Shown piece after piece: positions 11,069-22,702 of a stretch of DNA of 64,000 nucleotides. The notes below the pieces were generated by a model. It was not told where the DNA came from and ran no database searches. It was given only the letters and a program-made list of their open reading frames with translations. Both the position numbers and the translations under genes were made by a program. Positions within the stretch are counted from its first letter, which is position 1. Each line of letters begins with the position of its first letter. Source of the stretch: Scytalidium lignicola (Eukaryota; Ascomycota; Leotiomycetes). The stretch lies in assembly GCA_002812745.2 (NCBI GenBank), contig NCSJ02000024.1, positions 124,001 through 188,000 on the forward strand, in the 5' to 3' direction.

Positions 11069-12839
11069 TTTGAAGCTGCTATAGAGAAAACTGCAGGGCT
11101 TGAGAGCAGTATCGTTGATATTAGTGATAGGAAAAGTCTACGTCAAGTGTGACTCGTCTAATAAATATGCCCATTAACACTTAACGCACAATACTTGTCG
11201 GGCATGCACTTTTACGGGTGGATAAATGCCGGGGTTTTTTTTTGTGATTAAGTGAGGGTCTACTTCCAATCTCCCATGTAGGCAAAAAGACTGCCATTGT
11301 CGTAGTAGTAACCCATTTTTGCTTACGGAGAGACAGTGAAATTGCAAATCCGATTAGGTTGGAACGTATCCTCGATGGCTGGCTATCGCAATGGCTTATC
11401 ACCGGCAGGCAAAATTAAGTATCCACTCTTGCAGATACGGTAAAATTTCAGATTTACCGGTTTCAAGCTAACTAAGGTTAGTTTTATGTAATTTAAGTTA
11501 ATTACTGTCGGAATACCCGTAGCACGTAGTTACAGTACGTATTGATACGTAATACACTGGTTGTGCTAATTCATCGTTGATTGTTGCTCAGGTTGGGCGT
11601 TGCAAAGCTGGATGAGCTCGCTTCCTAAATGGGACTAGTATATATGTGCACGTGCTATTCACGTGACTACGTTCAATAAAACTACTAGCAATTACTTCTT
11701 AAAGATGTATTTAAGTAATGATTATTTTACTTAATTCATAATTATTAATAAGAATCCTATTACATAAAGATATACTTTCTTATTGACTTATTTATATAAC
11801 ATTTATAATATACTTGTTAATAATATTATACAATTTATATAAAGTTTATTAAAGAATATAAATTGAAACTTTAACTCTTATAAGTAATAAAGTTGATGAT
11901 TATACACTTAATACTTATAACGCTTATGACTTATAAGACTCAACGGTTAATTACTTTAAAATAGTTTTCTAATAATAAGCCTTTTTATAATGCTTTTAAG
12001 TATAATTACTCTCAGAAAAACTTTTAGCGTATGAAATGAATTCCTTAAGATTATAACAACACGATCGCCTCTCTGCATGTTATGAGCTTTCATTGCATTA
12101 ATCATCTAACCAACCTCCGACTTTATACGATCTTATAAGAAATGCATTGATTTTGTATTAGCCTTAGTAGCCTCTGTGACTACAATCTTGTTGTCTTCTT
12201 TGCCCTATGTCGACATCTGCTCTCTTCCTGGAGTGCCATCAGGAGGACTATATAGCTCTGGATTCTCGATTGCATATATAAACAGAGCGTGAAGGTAAGT
12301 TGAATTACGCTTCTTTTTGTACAGAGTATTCTACTCCTCATCGACAAAGTCCTGTATCCGGCGCATTGCTTTTTTGGCTGAACAGGGGCTTTGCAATCGG
12401 GACTGAGAATTGGCTACGGATCTCGCGGGGGTACATCTCATCAAAGCTGGCCATGACTGCCATAGGGAATCAAACTCGGCCTTGAGGGTAGCCATCAGTC
12501 TCACGACTTCTTCTTGATCAGCGGCCGTGGATCTAGGTAGTGTTATACCTGAAGTTATGTCCGACACCGGCGATTTGTGAGTTGATTTAAGTAACTCCTG
12601 AGTCGATTTAAGTAAGGCCAAAATGAAATCCCCTTCTTTAGAATGCCTTAGTCTGGCATGTACTGCGGTGGGAACTCTCGTCGTCCCTATGGTTGCCGTT
12701 GGACAAGTATAATTTCAAAACAGCAGCATTTCCCAAAGGATTAGGCGGGAATCCCCACTTTCGTCGCAACCCTTTCAGTTTAACAAGTCGATCTTTCTTC
12801 CAACTTTCAAGATAATATTTAGCATATCAGCCATTTCCG
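11069..12839. other. AT-rich island between P450 and hydrolase genes
   Basis: About 1.8 kb holding the divergent promoters of the P450 gene (minus) and the LovD-like gene (plus). The stretch 11690-12060 is extremely AT-rich and dense in TTAA/TATA words, as in old repeat-mutated DNA, with no readable transposon protein. A minus-strand frame at 12331-12621 (LKSTQELLKSTHKSP...) has an internal near-repeat but no recognised family. It may be relic coding sequence. Confidence 0.5.
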
Positions 12840-14078
12840 ATGGAGGCCTTCGAAGAACAAATCCAAAGAGCAATCAACCAAAAGATTGTCTCAAACGCTG
12901 TCTTTGAGGCGCGGAGAAAAGGTATTTCTTCCTGCCTTCAATCTCCCCGCAACCACTGATCTACCATTGCAGACCCATCATACAAATATGAGAAAGCATT
13001 TGGAAAGCTGTCGCCAGAAGACGGTGCTCAAGATATCGCACAAGATACAGTATTCTGGATAGCATCTTGCACCAAGCTCCTCACCTCGATTTCTGCCTTA
13101 CAGTGCGTCCAACGTGGTCTCGTTACGCTTGATGAACCCGTGTCTGGGATCCTGCCCGAGGTTGCGTCCCCGGACATCCTCACTGGCTTTGACCCTGTGA
13201 CCAAGGAACCCATCCTGATCAAAGCGAAGAACCCAGTTACGTTAAGGCATCTGTTGACGCATACCTCGGGACTTGCCTATCCTTTTTCATCCAAACTTAT
13301 CACACAGTGGCGAAATCTGCATCCGTTAGATGGATCGCGGAAAAGGGACGTCGTGGATGAGTATCTCCTGCCTCTGACATTTGAACCTGGCACCCATGGC
13401 CAATGGCGATACAGTGTGGGTCTGGACTGGGTTGGCAAACTCGTGGAGCGGCTCAATGGCGGGGTCCGACTAGGTGAGTACATGGAGGAGAATATTTTCA
13501 GACCTTTGGGTATGAAGGAAGCAACATTTCGACCACTGCAGAGAAAGGATTTGTTAGATAGAATATGTCCGACTCTTGAGAGACAGAATGATGGAGCGGT
13601 GAAGGTGGAGGAACCGCAGTCGTATCCCATTATCGAGCCAATCGACGACACTGGTGGAGGAGGGTTATACACTACTGCCGTGGATTATATCAAGGTTCTC
13701 GAGAGTCTATTACGGGATGATGGGAAACTTCTTGATTCAGCAAGTCTTGAGGAGCTCTTCAAACCTCAACTTCCCGACAACGAAGAATTGCAAACAAAGT
13801 TAAATCGGACTGGACCTGGGAATGTGCTGAACAACTTCGGGGAGAAGCAAGTCAAACTGAATCATGGGCTGGGTGGACTTGTGCTGGTGGATGGAGTTCC
13901 AGGTCATGCGGGAAAAGGCATGTTGTGTTGGGATGGATTACCAGCATGTTTTTGGTGGGTGGATAGAGAAGCAGGCACTTGTGGATTTTATGGAAGCCAG
14001 CTCCTTCCACCTCCTGATCGGAAGACCGCTGAGTTATTTGGGCAATTCCGCAGTGCCATTTATAATTTCTCTAATTGA
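12840..14078 (+). CDS. Beta-lactamase/transesterase family serine hydrolase (LovD/EstB-like)
   Basis: Two exons, 12840-12921 and 12973-14078, give 395 residues, the usual size for this class C beta-lactamase-related family. The nucleophile motif SxxK is SCTKL in FWIASCTKLLTSISA. Typical family blocks follow: LRHLLTHTSGL, FEPGTHGQWRYS(V) with the general-base Tyr, VERLNGG and IFRPLGMKEATF. The Tyr motif reads YSV instead of the common YSN. A GGGGLYTTAVDY block and a late GLGGLV/GHAGKG segment complete the fold. Members are esterases or acyl transferases such as LovD, which moves an acyl group onto a polyketide. It stands across an AT-rich gap from the P450, and membership of the same cluster is possible but not shown. 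Confidence 0.88.
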
Positions 14079-14335
14079 GCAAACCCACGCTGATCCTCAT
14101 ATATCTATGTTCATCATGCCATTACTCTTACTCTTTAGGCCACACGAACGTTTATGCTTTGACTGCCTTGAAGCTTTTAAGTGTTGCCAATATTTACGAA
14201 ATTCCAGCTCTAATTTGTGACAGTAACTTTGTGTCCGGCGTGGAATAGGATATCAGTCGATTATCTTTCCATCATTTCTTCCTCTCTCCTCAATACTAGA
14301 ACCAACTGCTCATTCTATCTCAACCCCTAGACTTG

Positions 14336-14959
14336 TTATTCCATCGGCCAATTACACACCATGCACCAAGTGCTCACATTCTCTTCCCCCGAATAAATCT
14401 CTTTCACAACCTTAAAGCCAAAATAAGCATACACATCCCGCGCCCTCTCATTGCCCGCAACACACCAAATCGGCAACCTCTCCTCCTTTGACCTCTCCAC
14501 AAACGGTTCAATAATCGCCCTCACCGCCCCCTTGCTCGTTCTCAACGGATCCCTCGCCATCAAACTAAGCTGCCGACACTTCTGGCCCTCGCCCAAACAT
14601 TCGTTCTTCGCAGCATCAATATCAGGATTAAAAGCAGCACAGATCGGCCTCTCTTTTGCCAGTTCCTTAAGTTCTTCAGCGTTATAATTACGACGAACTG
14701 CTCCTGGGGGTTCCCAGCACGCTACAGCGGCGAACCCATCAGCTTCGACGATGGAAGAGCCAAGTCCGGCTTTCGTTTCAATACGCAGGAGGGTAGATTT
14801 GTAGATGTTTTCAAATGTTACTTAGGCTGAAGAGCCGGTTTTATCGCGTTGGAAGAGCATGGTTAGGGGGTCAGAGAAGCATGCTCGGGAACTAATGTCC
14901 GCGAGACGGTGGCAGTATTCTGGGGAGTTTGAGCTTGTTATTTTAGGTTTTGGTGGCAT
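14336..14959 (-). pseudogene. GNAT-family N-acetyltransferase, broken by an in-frame stop
   Basis: From ATG 14959 one uninterrupted frame encodes a fungal GNAT-like protein of about 207 codons (N-terminus MPPKPKITSSNSPEYCHRLA). It includes GFAAVACWEPPG, the acetyl-CoA-side segment LMARDPLRTSKG and the C-terminal PIWCVAGNERARDVYAYFGF, ending NWPME. Codon 46 is TAA (plus strand 14822-14824), so full translation is blocked. CAA to TAA would explain it, a CpA-to-TpA change. No splice consensus can remove only this codon. A shorter product could start downstream only at a non-ATG codon. Either a young pseudogene or a base-call error. Confidence 0.65.
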
Positions 14960-15856
14960 TTGAGATTTTGGTTGAAGAATTAGCTCCGTTTTGGACTCAG
15001 GGGCTAGAGTCTAAGAGAGAAATTATATTTGTCTAGGTAAAGCCGGGAGTCTGTGTATGTGTGTGTTTGATGTAGTGCGTGGAAAGTATTCTGAGATTAC
15101 AATTGTAAGGTACTGTGAACTTTGAATTAGTGAGGAAGGCAACTGTTGTAGTTGTTAATTAGAATAGGATGTGGAAGATCGAGAGGGAAGAAGTATGACT
15201 CGCTCATTTCTTTATCCCGCTTACCAGCTTCAGCCAGCCTAACCTCACTAGTCTATGTTCTATAAGGTACACTGATTATACTAGTTATTGCTTATAAGGC
15301 CACAATGCTCAACGACTCTTCATAAAATGATCGAAACAAGATTTATTATCAGGTATAGATAATGTTATACACAGGACCAAGTGTTCGTCTAATAGAGTTG
15401 ATGCTACGGCATCCTTAATGCTACCGGATTTAAGTAAGCAACAACAATTTTATGGATAGCAACTTCAACTCGGTCCTCTTGCCTAAACAGATACATGAGT
15501 AGGCAAATGGTATTGCTACGTGAGCAGCATTCCAATAACCTCATACATAGACAACGAGTTAAATTACAGGCACAATGCTCGCAGCTCCCTTAACGAACAA
15601 AGCGACTGTAAACGTTGCAAATATAAAAACGACGCTAGCGATAACCCTATAAATGCCTATAGAGGCGTAGGATTTGCAGATAGCGACATAGGATTGAGAT
15701 TCTCGGCCTATATTAAAGGGTGTGAAAGTACTGCAGTTGCTCTTTCCTATTGAAGATGCTCAGCATGGCAATTCTATCCGAGCATGCGATTCTATTGCCG
15801 CTGTGAGAACCCCATGGTCAGTCGTCGAGTAGATTGAGAACGGCCATTCGGTGTAT
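14960..15856. other. Intergenic region, nothing recognised
   Basis: About 900 bp between two minus-strand genes. A plus-strand frame at 15520-15753 shows no family features. I see no RNA gene, terminal inverted repeat or transposase fragment. Confidence 0.4.
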
Positions 15857-16795
15857 CTAGCCACATTGGTAGATGGGCGTTTCAGTGGCCCAATATGCAT
15901 ACAAATTCTTGTTCCCCTTTCGTTCAATTCTGCTCTGCCTTCGCCTCTCTTCTTTTTGCACCTTTTCCGCCTGCCTGTGTTGCGTTACCAGTATTGAGCG
16001 CTGCTGAGACGCGGATAAGTGCATCAAGCCGTTTCGGTCGTTCGCGCTCATATTTGTCAATTGATATGTCACCGTTGCCCTCTCTCGTTTCTCTCTCTTC
16101 GATAATAATCGTCCGCCACGTATATCCGAGTCAAGCTCTTCTTTGCCAGATCTCTCCTCATTATTAAGTTTTACCAGGGAGTATCGTTGTGAAGCCAAAG
16201 TCCGAGTTCGACGGCGCAACTGATTGAATGACGGGGCCGCTTGTACTGATGACTGCCTCGATATGATTTTACCTGACGGTAAACGGATCGAGTCTTCATC
16301 AGCCCGCAGTGGCATTCGGCTCAAGATTGTGGCCGCCTCCTCCTGATTACTCTCGTCGCCATCGCCCTCGATATCACTCTCTGCGTCGTCTTCCGGCTCA
16401 GAGAAGTCGTAAAACTCGGAAAACTCCGAGTCCTGTTTTGATATATCAAATTTACAGTGACCCTTACCGGTCATATGCTGCTGTATAGCTTGTACAGTGG
16501 CTCTCTCTGTTGCGCATTGTATACATTCTCGGTATCCAAAAATAACGAGATGCAGATATTCGAAGAGAGTCTCGAGGTCGACTACTAGATGTTGCTGATG
16601 TGGAACAAACAGGCCGTGTGATTTTTGCATGTGTATGACACTGTCAGTGAAGCTTGGTGAGGGATTGGGACAGAATAGGCATTGCCCAGGTGTAAATGGT
16701 TGTGTGAATGGTTGCATGGCCGTGTCAGGAGAATCGATTGACTCCTTGAAGGACTTGGGTGTAAAGCTAGTTTCCGGACTCGGTGATAGACTCAT
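15857..16795 (-). CDS. Rei1/Reh1-like zinc-finger protein lacking the N-terminal finger
   Basis: Rei1 (ZNF622) proteins are cytoplasmic 60S-subunit maturation factors of roughly 400-500 residues with several C2H2 fingers. This 312-residue frame keeps the middle finger pair. The first is CLFCPNPSPSFTDSVIHMQKSH, here given as CLFC...HMQKSH. It is followed by LVVDLETLFEYL and a second finger ECIQCA...HMTGKGHC. An acidic stretch (EPEDDAESDIEGDGDE) and a C-terminal region rich in Arg/Lys ending ETPIYQCG complete it. The usual first finger and linker at the N-terminus are missing. The frame is open without ATG for about 20 further codons upstream (to about 16861, after a possible CAG acceptor), but no upstream exon with a finger is visible. 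It is probably a truncated, intronless paralogue, possibly non-functional. Confidence 0.65.
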   Translation of the reverse strand: MSLSPSPETSFTPKSFKESIDSPDTAMQPFTQPFTPGQCLFCPNPSPSFTDSVIHMQKSHGLFVPHQQHLVVDLETLFEYLHLVIFGYRECIQCATERATVQAIQQHMTGKGHCKFDISKQDSEFSEFYDFSEPEDDAESDIEGDGDESNQEEAATILSRMPLRADEDSIRLPSGKIISRQSSVQAAPSFNQLRRRTRTLASQRYSLVKLNNEERSGKEELDSDIRGGRLLSKREKRERATVTYQLTNMSANDRNGLMHLSASQQRSILVTQHRQAEKVQKEERRRQSRIERKGNKNLYAYWATETPIYQCG

Positions 16796-18233
16796 TGGTA
16801 AAGTCGACAGTGGCGCAGTGGTGGTTGAAGCCGTAGCTGAAATGGAAGTGGTCGCGGTTCTAGACTGAGTTTAAGCTCAAGTCTTGCGATTGTGCTTAGG
16901 CGTTAATGTTTTTATGGTATGGATTGAATTGAATTGAATTGATATCTGTTTTATATATATCACGACCAGATTGAATGTGGCGATGCACGCGTCTGTAGCT
17001 GTGAGGAGCACGGCTGTCGAATTCCTGCCTTGTCATTGGGCAATTCAGGTTCGTGAGTCAGAACCACTGCATCGCCACTAGAACGTCAAACTTCCACCAA
17101 TGAGAGATGTTTGTTAGCTCACTGATGAGGTATGATTCATAATGAATAATGAATCATGAATCAGGAAACCACTTCAACGCAGCGACCTGCAGAATGCCTA
17201 CAATATACCTCAAGTAGCTGCCGTCATGAATGGGCAGTCTCGGATTCTGTATCGCATGCGTGCTCAGCGGTGGTTAAGAGGTCAAGAAACCAAGTAGTAA
17301 ATAACTTCATTTCAAATATTTTGTCAGTCCTCTATTATGCACCGGTACCAATATCACGAGTACGAAACCACGAGACGACATATCTTGTCGCGTCGATGCA
17401 TTCAAGTATTGCACGTAATAAGTGCGAGCTACCAGGAGGCCAGTGCTGAAGATGTTGATTATCAGATGCAGGACAGTTGACTCCCCGGAAGCATGCCGAC
17501 GAGACAGGCAGGAGGAATACAGGAACTTCTTAAATAGTAAGAAAGTAGACTCTATTTGTAAAGATGTATATTAAGTAGGATAAGCTGGCAGATCTCAGCA
17601 ATGAAATACACTGATAATTAAGAGATTGTTTGCAATTATACTAAGTGAGTTATATTAGGAAGCTTTATACTCATTATATATTGTAAGATGCTGCTTCTCT
17701 TCCCCGTTCACCACTCTGCTTACCTGCGCGCGTTGTGCTAGGGAAATTGTTACACAAATCCTTCGAGCGCCAAGGAGCGAATATCCTCCAGAAGCTCTTC
17801 GAGATAACAAACACGGCAGCCGATGTTGTTAGTCTTCTAGCAGCCCAGAATAGCGATCTTCTTTGAGAGTACTTAGTCAGCTGGAGAGATAATTGTAGTT
17901 ATCTAATTAGTTTTCTGCAAAGCTTTTCCACATTTAATCAAACACAAAAGATCCTTGAAGAAAAGCTCAGGATATTGCAAGCGCATTTCTATTATAGAAT
18001 GTACTTAACAACTTGATACTTAACATGTTTAAATGAATATTATTTTCTTAAAATTATTCTATCACTTTTCTGAATATAATAAAAGCATATAAAACTCAAA
18101 GCAGCTGTTGTTTAAAACATGAAAAACAATAAAGATAAAGATAAATAAGTTAGTATGCTGTCTAGAACCCTCTACCGGCATAATACTGAAATGGGATTTA
18201 TAACTTAGAGTCACACAAAACTTTGCATGTCCA
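16796..18233. other. Intergenic region with short AT-rich repeats
   Basis: About 1.4 kb without a convincing gene. There is a short ATTGA microsatellite near 16922-16942. A region at 17690-17880 reads in one frame as a helical, polar peptide (KLLHKSFERQGANILQKL) closed by a stop; it could be transposon or gene debris but I cannot name it. The end (17960-18060) is strongly AT-rich. Confidence 0.4.
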
Positions 18234-20288
18234 TTAGCCAGGTCGACGTGGGTCGAACTGCATATCAATCATCTCCTCATACTTCTTCGTACATAAAATT
18301 CTCCACTGCTTACCAAAATATATCATCGGAATGGTCAACGAGTTGATTGCAATGGCAATACATCCGATAAGAATAAATGAGTTCCTGAACCCCATTCCAT
18401 TGAACCAGGGTGTGATGACGAAAACAACTATCGTTGAGAGGGCGTTGCGTAAAAAGCTAGATGCAACCAGCGCATCGCCGATGATCTTAAAGAATTAGTA
18501 GATGGAAAAGAGGTCTAGCAAAAATATGATCGACATACTTGTTGGTATGAGTCAAGCATGAATGTGAGTGACAATCCAGCAGTAGCGGATAAGCCAAATC
18601 CATAGAACGCAGTACCGACACAAGGGATGATCCATGGCATACCCTAAGAGTGAATCAGATCTAATTATACTTGCAGCTCACTTTCAAATTGATTGAAAAC
18701 ATACTGATGCCGTACTCAATCCATATATGAATAGTCCTGCAGGTCCTATGATTGCTGGCACGACCATAATGTACAAGCGCATTTCTGGTTCGTAATAACC
18801 CTTGTTCTTTTTTGCAAAGTATATAATGGCCATATCGCTGATTGGGCCAGCCCAGATACAACAGAATATACTACCAATGAATGGTGGGAGGTTGAGCAGA
18901 CCAACTCCTATGGGTCCAAAGTTGTAGGGATCGACCACGAAATATGTAGCCTGGGTTGTAACCACAATTGAAAACCATGAGACCACAAATCCATACTGTA
19001 GCGAGCCGTAGATAACAGCAGGAAACATTCCAAGAAATAACAGAGGCTGGTAGATATGTTTTGCAAACTTTTTCCATCCCCCAGGAGTGCTAGTATAAAA
19101 TGGGAGTCGTTGACGGTATGTTTTCATAGGAATAGAATGGTCAATTCCATGGTGCATTGCCTGCGGTTGTGTGCTAGTAGAACTGTACCATGCAGTCTTT
19201 TCCTCATCATTGCCATCATGTGCCTCGTAGGACAATAGCCCGGAGGCAGACGGAGGTACCACTCCCGTTGTATAAGGAATATATTTAGTCTCTTCGTAGA
19301 AGAATGCGAACATCAAGGTATTCAGCCCGAGAAATAATGCGCACCACCAGAATAACCACCGCCACCCTTGTGCTTCAGCAACATAACCTGCTGCCACAGG
19401 AGCTAGGAACATCTGTAAGATCATTAGCCTCTCTCTCATCAGTCCAACAATTACCGAAAGCACGATACCCACCCCTACGAGTTGTAAGAAGGTTTGAATT
19501 GCAGTTGCTTTGCCTCGCTGATGGGTGAAGAATATATCGCCGACCTAGTGGTAAAGTCAGTCAACCAAAACGTGTATGGAAAGCATCAACCACGAACCGT
19601 TACTGTGATGAGAGTTTCACTGACTGCACCTGCAAGACCAGACACAAGTTGACTTGCAACCATGTTTGCAAAGTCATTCATGAGAGCTAGCCAGATTGAG
19701 GAGAGGAAAAGAATAAAAGCACTGGTGAGATAGACTGGGCGTCGACCAAATTTCAAAGCAAATGGGATGAAAAAAATACATCCGACGGCCAGGCCTACGA
19801 GGTTGGCTGCAAAGGCATTGTTAAGTTGCTCAATAGTAAGCATCCAATTTGGATCTTCCATATAGACGGACCAAACTACAGTCCCAACGTCCAGTCTAGA
19901 AGGGTATTAGCAACCCACTTACACGATCTGGACAGACAAACAATGTGGGATACTTACAGAGTATATATCCAGAGATTGTAGAAGGCAATGATTCCAAAAT
20001 TGACAACTTTGCGGGTCATAGACCAGTTCTATGAACAAACGACATTAGGCGTGCCTTAAAAGAATCTCTATAACTACGCACCAAGGGATCGTTTGGGTCA
20101 GACGACGGTTGTGGTTGGAGAACTATGGTTCCATCATTTCCATGTTGAACCTGCACACGATGGTCTTTTGGGCGAGACACTCTCAGTACGTTCTATTCAA
20201 CTTCTATCGGCCTAGGTTGTCGCTCACCCAGATCCTCGAGTAAGACAGTCCCTGGAGCATTCTCCGGAAGAATGACAGGCCCATCCAT
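18234..20288 (-). CDS. Major facilitator superfamily transporter (DHA1-type, multidrug-like)
   Basis: Several exons reading leftward from ATG 20288 (MDGPVILPENAPGTVLLEDL) to TAA at 18234-18236 (ending QFDPRRPG) give one MFS protein. The cytosolic N-terminus is followed by helix 1 after NWSMTRKVVNFGIIAFYNLW. Next come the family loop FALKFGRRPVYLTSAF between helices 2 and 3, a conserved GLAGAVSETLI, and helices around FLAPVAAGYVAEAQGWRWLF. A long central loop (about residues 250-320, EEKTAWYSSTSTQPQ) separates the halves. The second half shows GVGLLNLPPFIGS and FYGFGLSATAGLSLTFMLDSYQQ. An intron between 19394 and about 19450 removes a short readable segment before MFLAPVA. Likely a plasma-membrane proton-coupled exporter of small molecules; substrate unknown. 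Confidence 0.88.
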
Positions 20289-20994
20289 GCTGTTATGTTC
20301 GCTGTCTTGTGTTTAGAAACAGAGGAACTGTATTCTACAGTCTGGTATGTCCAAGCTGGTGGCAATATGCTAAGTTGATGAGGATGATATCTGCTGAAAG
20401 CGGATAGCAGTGATAAGGTTAACAGACAAGCAGACAGCTGGTGTCATTGTATTTATATAACTGTATTGCCTCTCTATAGTATCATAAACAGATCGAAGTC
20501 ACTAGATGTTCTAAGCTATACCTGTGTATCTTGCATATCGGTTCCCCGTGCAAGATTGGTATCAAGGCTCATGAATCTTGATAATGTATCTCTGCCCCGC
20601 ATCTTTTCTCTCCGCGATATCGATTGCACTTTCTTTGTCTTAGGTCCACTCATTGTTATCTGTGCGATCCGTGTACGAGTGACTGCTATCATGCCGGGAG
20701 ACATGGCCGCATGCGGACATGTAATAATTCCAAGCGACCGAGGTAGTAGTGGGGAATATAAAGTATATCTGCCCTAGACCTGATCGGGACATTTGGCAAT
20801 GCACCGCGAACATGCTATGCTACGACAAATCAGTGCATTTGGAAGTCTGCAGCGACACCTTGATGCGTCGCTGGTCTAAAACGCAAACGCCGGAAGGATC
20901 ATGTTGCAAAAACTCGGGGCCTTAAAAGGCTGGATTCAATGGCCAGCCTTCTCATCTTTCAACTCCAATAAATGCTCTCTATCCTCTGTTCACG
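20289..20994. other. Divergent promoter region between the MFS and esterase genes
   Basis: About 700 bp between divergently transcribed genes, so it should hold both promoters. Short open frames here overlap each other on both strands and show no family features. Confidence 0.45.
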
Positions 20995-21984
20995 ATGAGT
21001 TGGCTGCACACGACATTTGCTAGGTCTGTCCTTCTATTGCAGCTTGTCGTTCTGCTCCCATGGATTATCATTTATTATATCCCCCGCGGCAACAGGCAAC
21101 ATCCCAAGTATAGTCTGCATCAGGCGACAGCTATCACCGCGATTCGTTGGTTCTTGGAATATCAGACCCGTGTTCGTCTGGTTACTCCTCAAAACGTTGC
21201 AGCTCGAAGTCATCAATCTACAGCTATTCCGCGTTCTAAGAAGCCGATATATCAGGGTCCACTTGCTGATGGAATGGTTACGCCCCTTACTATCAATGCA
21301 TCATGGTATCCTGAGCCTCCTGAGCCATCTCAAGATTCAACTTCTGCGCAACAAGTTTTGCTACATTTCCACGGTGGTGGTTACTTGACTGGCAGCAGTG
21401 GGCAAATGGACAGCGGGTATATGGCAAGGAAGCTGATACCGCAATTGGCTCCCATCGCACTCTTTCCTGACTATCGTCTTTCTTGTACGCAGCTTGGGAG
21501 ATTTTCCGCAGCTCTACAAGATGCTGTGTCTGCCTACCAATTCCTACTGGATATGGGCTATCAAGCGGCAAATATTGTTTTATCAGGAGACTCAGCTGGT
21601 GGCCATCTAGCGCTTGGATTGTTACGCTATATCTCAGAGCACCCACAACTCGATATTCCAGCACCCGGATGCGCGTTTCTCTGGAGCCCATGGATTGATG
21701 TTGCAAATTCGTCAATAAAAACCCATCTTTTGGCTAGGGAAACCTATGCAACCGACTATTTGCCGTCAGCCTTTATTGTTTGGGCGGCCGAGAGTATCGC
21801 TCCAAAACGCGCAGTAGATGTCCAGTCGCCATACATCACGTTTTCAGGCAGACCATTCAAAACTGCTACGAGACTCTGGATACACGCAGGGGGACTAGAG
21901 CTTTTTAGTAAAGAAATTATAAATTTTGCGAGGCAGATGGCCGGAAGCGAAGGAAACACCGTGGAGCTGTATGTTTCGGAATGA
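20995..21984 (+). CDS. Alpha/beta hydrolase (HSL/GDXG esterase), closed by TGA before the catalytic His
   Basis: From ATG 20995 the single-exon frame encodes a membrane-anchor-like N-terminus (LLLQLVVLLPWIIIYYIP), the oxyanion motif HFHGGGYLTGSS and the nucleophile elbow LSGDSAGGHLAL of the hormone-sensitive-lipase family. The frame ends at TGA (21982-21984) after VELYVSE. In the same frame the sequence goes on as ANHDIIETGYINGF...NAQRFLRK and stops at TAG 22078-22080. The family's catalytic His lies in that tail (NHD). The encoded 329-residue product would therefore lack the His, while readthrough or the ancestral form would be 361 residues with one extra residue. The acid position around GGLELFSKE also lacks the usual Asp. 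Either decay in progress, stop readthrough or a base-call error. Confidence 0.75.
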   Translation: MSWLHTTFARSVLLLQLVVLLPWIIIYYIPRGNRQHPKYSLHQATAITAIRWFLEYQTRVRLVTPQNVAARSHQSTAIPRSKKPIYQGPLADGMVTPLTINASWYPEPPEPSQDSTSAQQVLLHFHGGGYLTGSSGQMDSGYMARKLIPQLAPIALFPDYRLSCTQLGRFSAALQDAVSAYQFLLDMGYQAANIVLSGDSAGGHLALGLLRYISEHPQLDIPAPGCAFLWSPWIDVANSSIKTHLLARETYATDYLPSAFIVWAAESIAPKRAVDVQSPYITFSGRPFKTATRLWIHAGGLELFSKEIINFARQMAGSEGNTVELYVSE

Positions 21985-22080
21985 GCTAATCATGATATTA
22001 TTGAAACGGGTTATATCAATGGTTTCAAGGATGAAGGGAAGGTTGTGTTAGATAACGCACAGAGGTTTCTACGTAAGTAG

Positions 22081-22702
22081 ACCACAAATACAAGAGCACT
22101 TCTATTAGACCACTATCTTTAGCGCAGAGCTACAATCCTATCTGTATCGGAGTTCAAAATCCAGCTGTTGAAATAATTCAGTGACTCTGTTAAGAATGAT
22201 CTTTTGAGCAACCAGTTTTGTTCCGAAATAGATAAGTATTTGTAAACTCTGGCTAACGCCACCTCGTAAAGAAATGCAATTTTGCTTGCACTCGACAAGT
22301 TTTAGAATGACCTTCCTCTAAGCCGTGTAATTCAAACTATTAATCTCGGAATGATGCATCAGGTATATCATGCCGAATGGTCAATATAGTTAGGCGGGAT
22401 ACTATTCTTAACATGAAGAATTAAAATGATATAATACTCATCGCAAAGAGGCTTCTTCAATCATTGGTCTAGGATTTATTCACAATGGAAAGACGGCATA
22501 GTCAGCATATATGAGAAATTTCACTGTTCTAATACACTTAGTATGAGCTACATATGTGTGTAATCCATAGCAAGACTAGCCAAAGATAGTAACCTTGGCT
22601 AAAGTGTTTATTTTAGAAACGTCACGTTCTCAGCTATTATCTAATATAATTCCTCTGTACAACAGCGATTATGCTCAAATCTCTACTCCTGCTTAGAAAA
22701 AT
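22081..22702. other. AT-rich intergenic region, nothing recognised
   Basis: About 620 bp between the 3' end of the esterase gene and the 3' end of the amine oxidase gene (convergent). No coding, RNA or repeat structure stands out. Confidence 0.4.

Noticed and set aside
12331..12621. Minus-strand frame with LKSTQELLKSTHKSP
   Set aside because: No family recognised and it lies in a decayed AT-rich island; mentioned only as possible relic.
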